Shown here in pieces: positions 5,133 through 5,374 of a stretch of DNA of 5,374 nucleotides. The first letter of the stretch is position 1; every line of letters starts with the position of its first letter. The position numbers were made by a program, and so were the translations under genes. The stretch is from DAOTUB01 sp034437455 (lineage in GTDB: Bacteria > Chloroflexota > Anaerolineae > B4-G1). A model generated the notes under the pieces. It had not been told where the DNA came from. It ran no database searches and saw nothing but the letters and a program-made list of their open reading frames with translations. Location of the stretch: positions 1 through 5,374 of the forward strand of contig DAOTUB010000193.1 in NCBI GenBank assembly GCA_034437455.1. Direction: 5' to 3'.

Positions 5133-5374
5133 GTGAAACCTGAAAACATCGAATTCCTGTTACGCCTGTTCAACGAAAAAGCCCCGATCGCGCGCCATCT
5201 GGGAATGCGACTCTCGTTCACCGACGGGGGCAATGCCGTCGTTGACCTGGCCTATAGCCCCAATCTGGATCACGCCATGGGCGGGGTTCACGGCGGCATC
5301 TACGCTGCGGTGCTTGACTCGGCGGGTTGGTTCACCTCCGCTGTCGTGCGGGATGAATTGTGCTGGGTGGCGAC
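5133..5374 (+). CDS. PaaI family hotdog-fold acyl-CoA thioesterase, 3' end outside window
   Basis: The frame opens at GTG 5133 and stays open to the window end; 80 complete codons are visible out of an expected 130-150. Residues 1-25 (KPENIEFLLRLFNEKAPIAR, then HLGM) fit the N-terminal helix and first strand of PaaI-type thioesterases. The key motif is HAMGGVHGGIYAAVLDSAG at 47-65, matching the family's HGG...D pattern: H53-G54-G55 lie at the start of the central hotdog helix and D62 matches the catalytic acid position of PaaI. The family hydrolyses acyl- or phenylacetyl-type CoA thioesters in the cytoplasm, usually as a tetramer; the substrate here is unknown. GGGAGG at 5118-5123 with a 9-nt spacer supports the GTG start, as does the promoter at 5072-5099. 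An ATG at 5116 runs straight into a TAG and is not a start. The gene is divergent from the glycosidase. Confidence 0.88.
   Translation, partial: MKPENIEFLLRLFNEKAPIARHLGMRLSFTDGGNAVVDLAYSPNLDHAMGGVHGGIYAAVLDSAGWFTSAVVRDELCWVA

Noticed and set aside
1..5374. CRISPR array, toxin-antitoxin pair, defence island, tRNA or rRNA
   Set aside because: Reading both strands I found no regularly spaced repeats, no cloverleaf-like or rRNA-like stretch, and no protein of those families.

Overview
The window looks like ordinary chromosomal DNA from a GC-rich, free-living bacterium. A Chloroflexota (Anaerolineae-like) origin is the best guess. The grounds are a large secreted multidomain glycosidase ending in a '(Y/F)LP(L/F)hhhR'-type tail, a GTAGGGGC/GCCCCTAC palindrome of the kind scattered through such genomes, and a mix of CBS-ACT, DinB, PP-loop and PaaI genes. 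This assignment is an inference from recalled patterns, not a database result.

Layout. Positions 2-517 (+) are the 3' end of a CBS-CBS-ACT regulatory protein cut by the window edge. Converging on it is a probable two-gene minus-strand operon: a PP-loop, MnmA/ThiI-related putative tRNA-thiolation enzyme (1031-2155) followed 30 nt later by a DinB-family protein (548-1000). A 255-nt divergent intergenic region follows. Its left part carries one arm of a 13-bp inverted repeat whose other arm lies inside the PP-loop gene. Next, on the plus strand, is a stand-alone receiver domain (2411-2794) in which the phosphoacceptor Asp is replaced by Glu. It converges, across a 14-bp perfect palindrome, on a 731-residue secreted clan GH-A glycoside hydrolase (2818-5013, minus). 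That hydrolase is divergent from a PaaI-type hotdog thioesterase (5133 onward, plus) cut by the right edge.

Best regulatory signal. The 119-nt gap between the glycosidase and the thioesterase holds two near-consensus sigma70-type promoters back to back: TTGACC-17-TACAAT on the minus strand and TTGACC-16-TATACT on the plus strand. Their -35 boxes form a 19-bp dyad, GGTCAAC-N5-GTTGACC. The minus promoter also settles the glycosidase start at 5013 rather than 5112.

The genes do not form one obvious pathway. No CRISPR array, transposase, tRNA, rRNA or recognisable defence system is present. The items most worth a second look are the Glu-substituted orphan receiver, the overlapping divergent promoter/dyad, the inverted repeat bracketing the PP-loop start codon, and the palindrome read in frame within the glycosidase.
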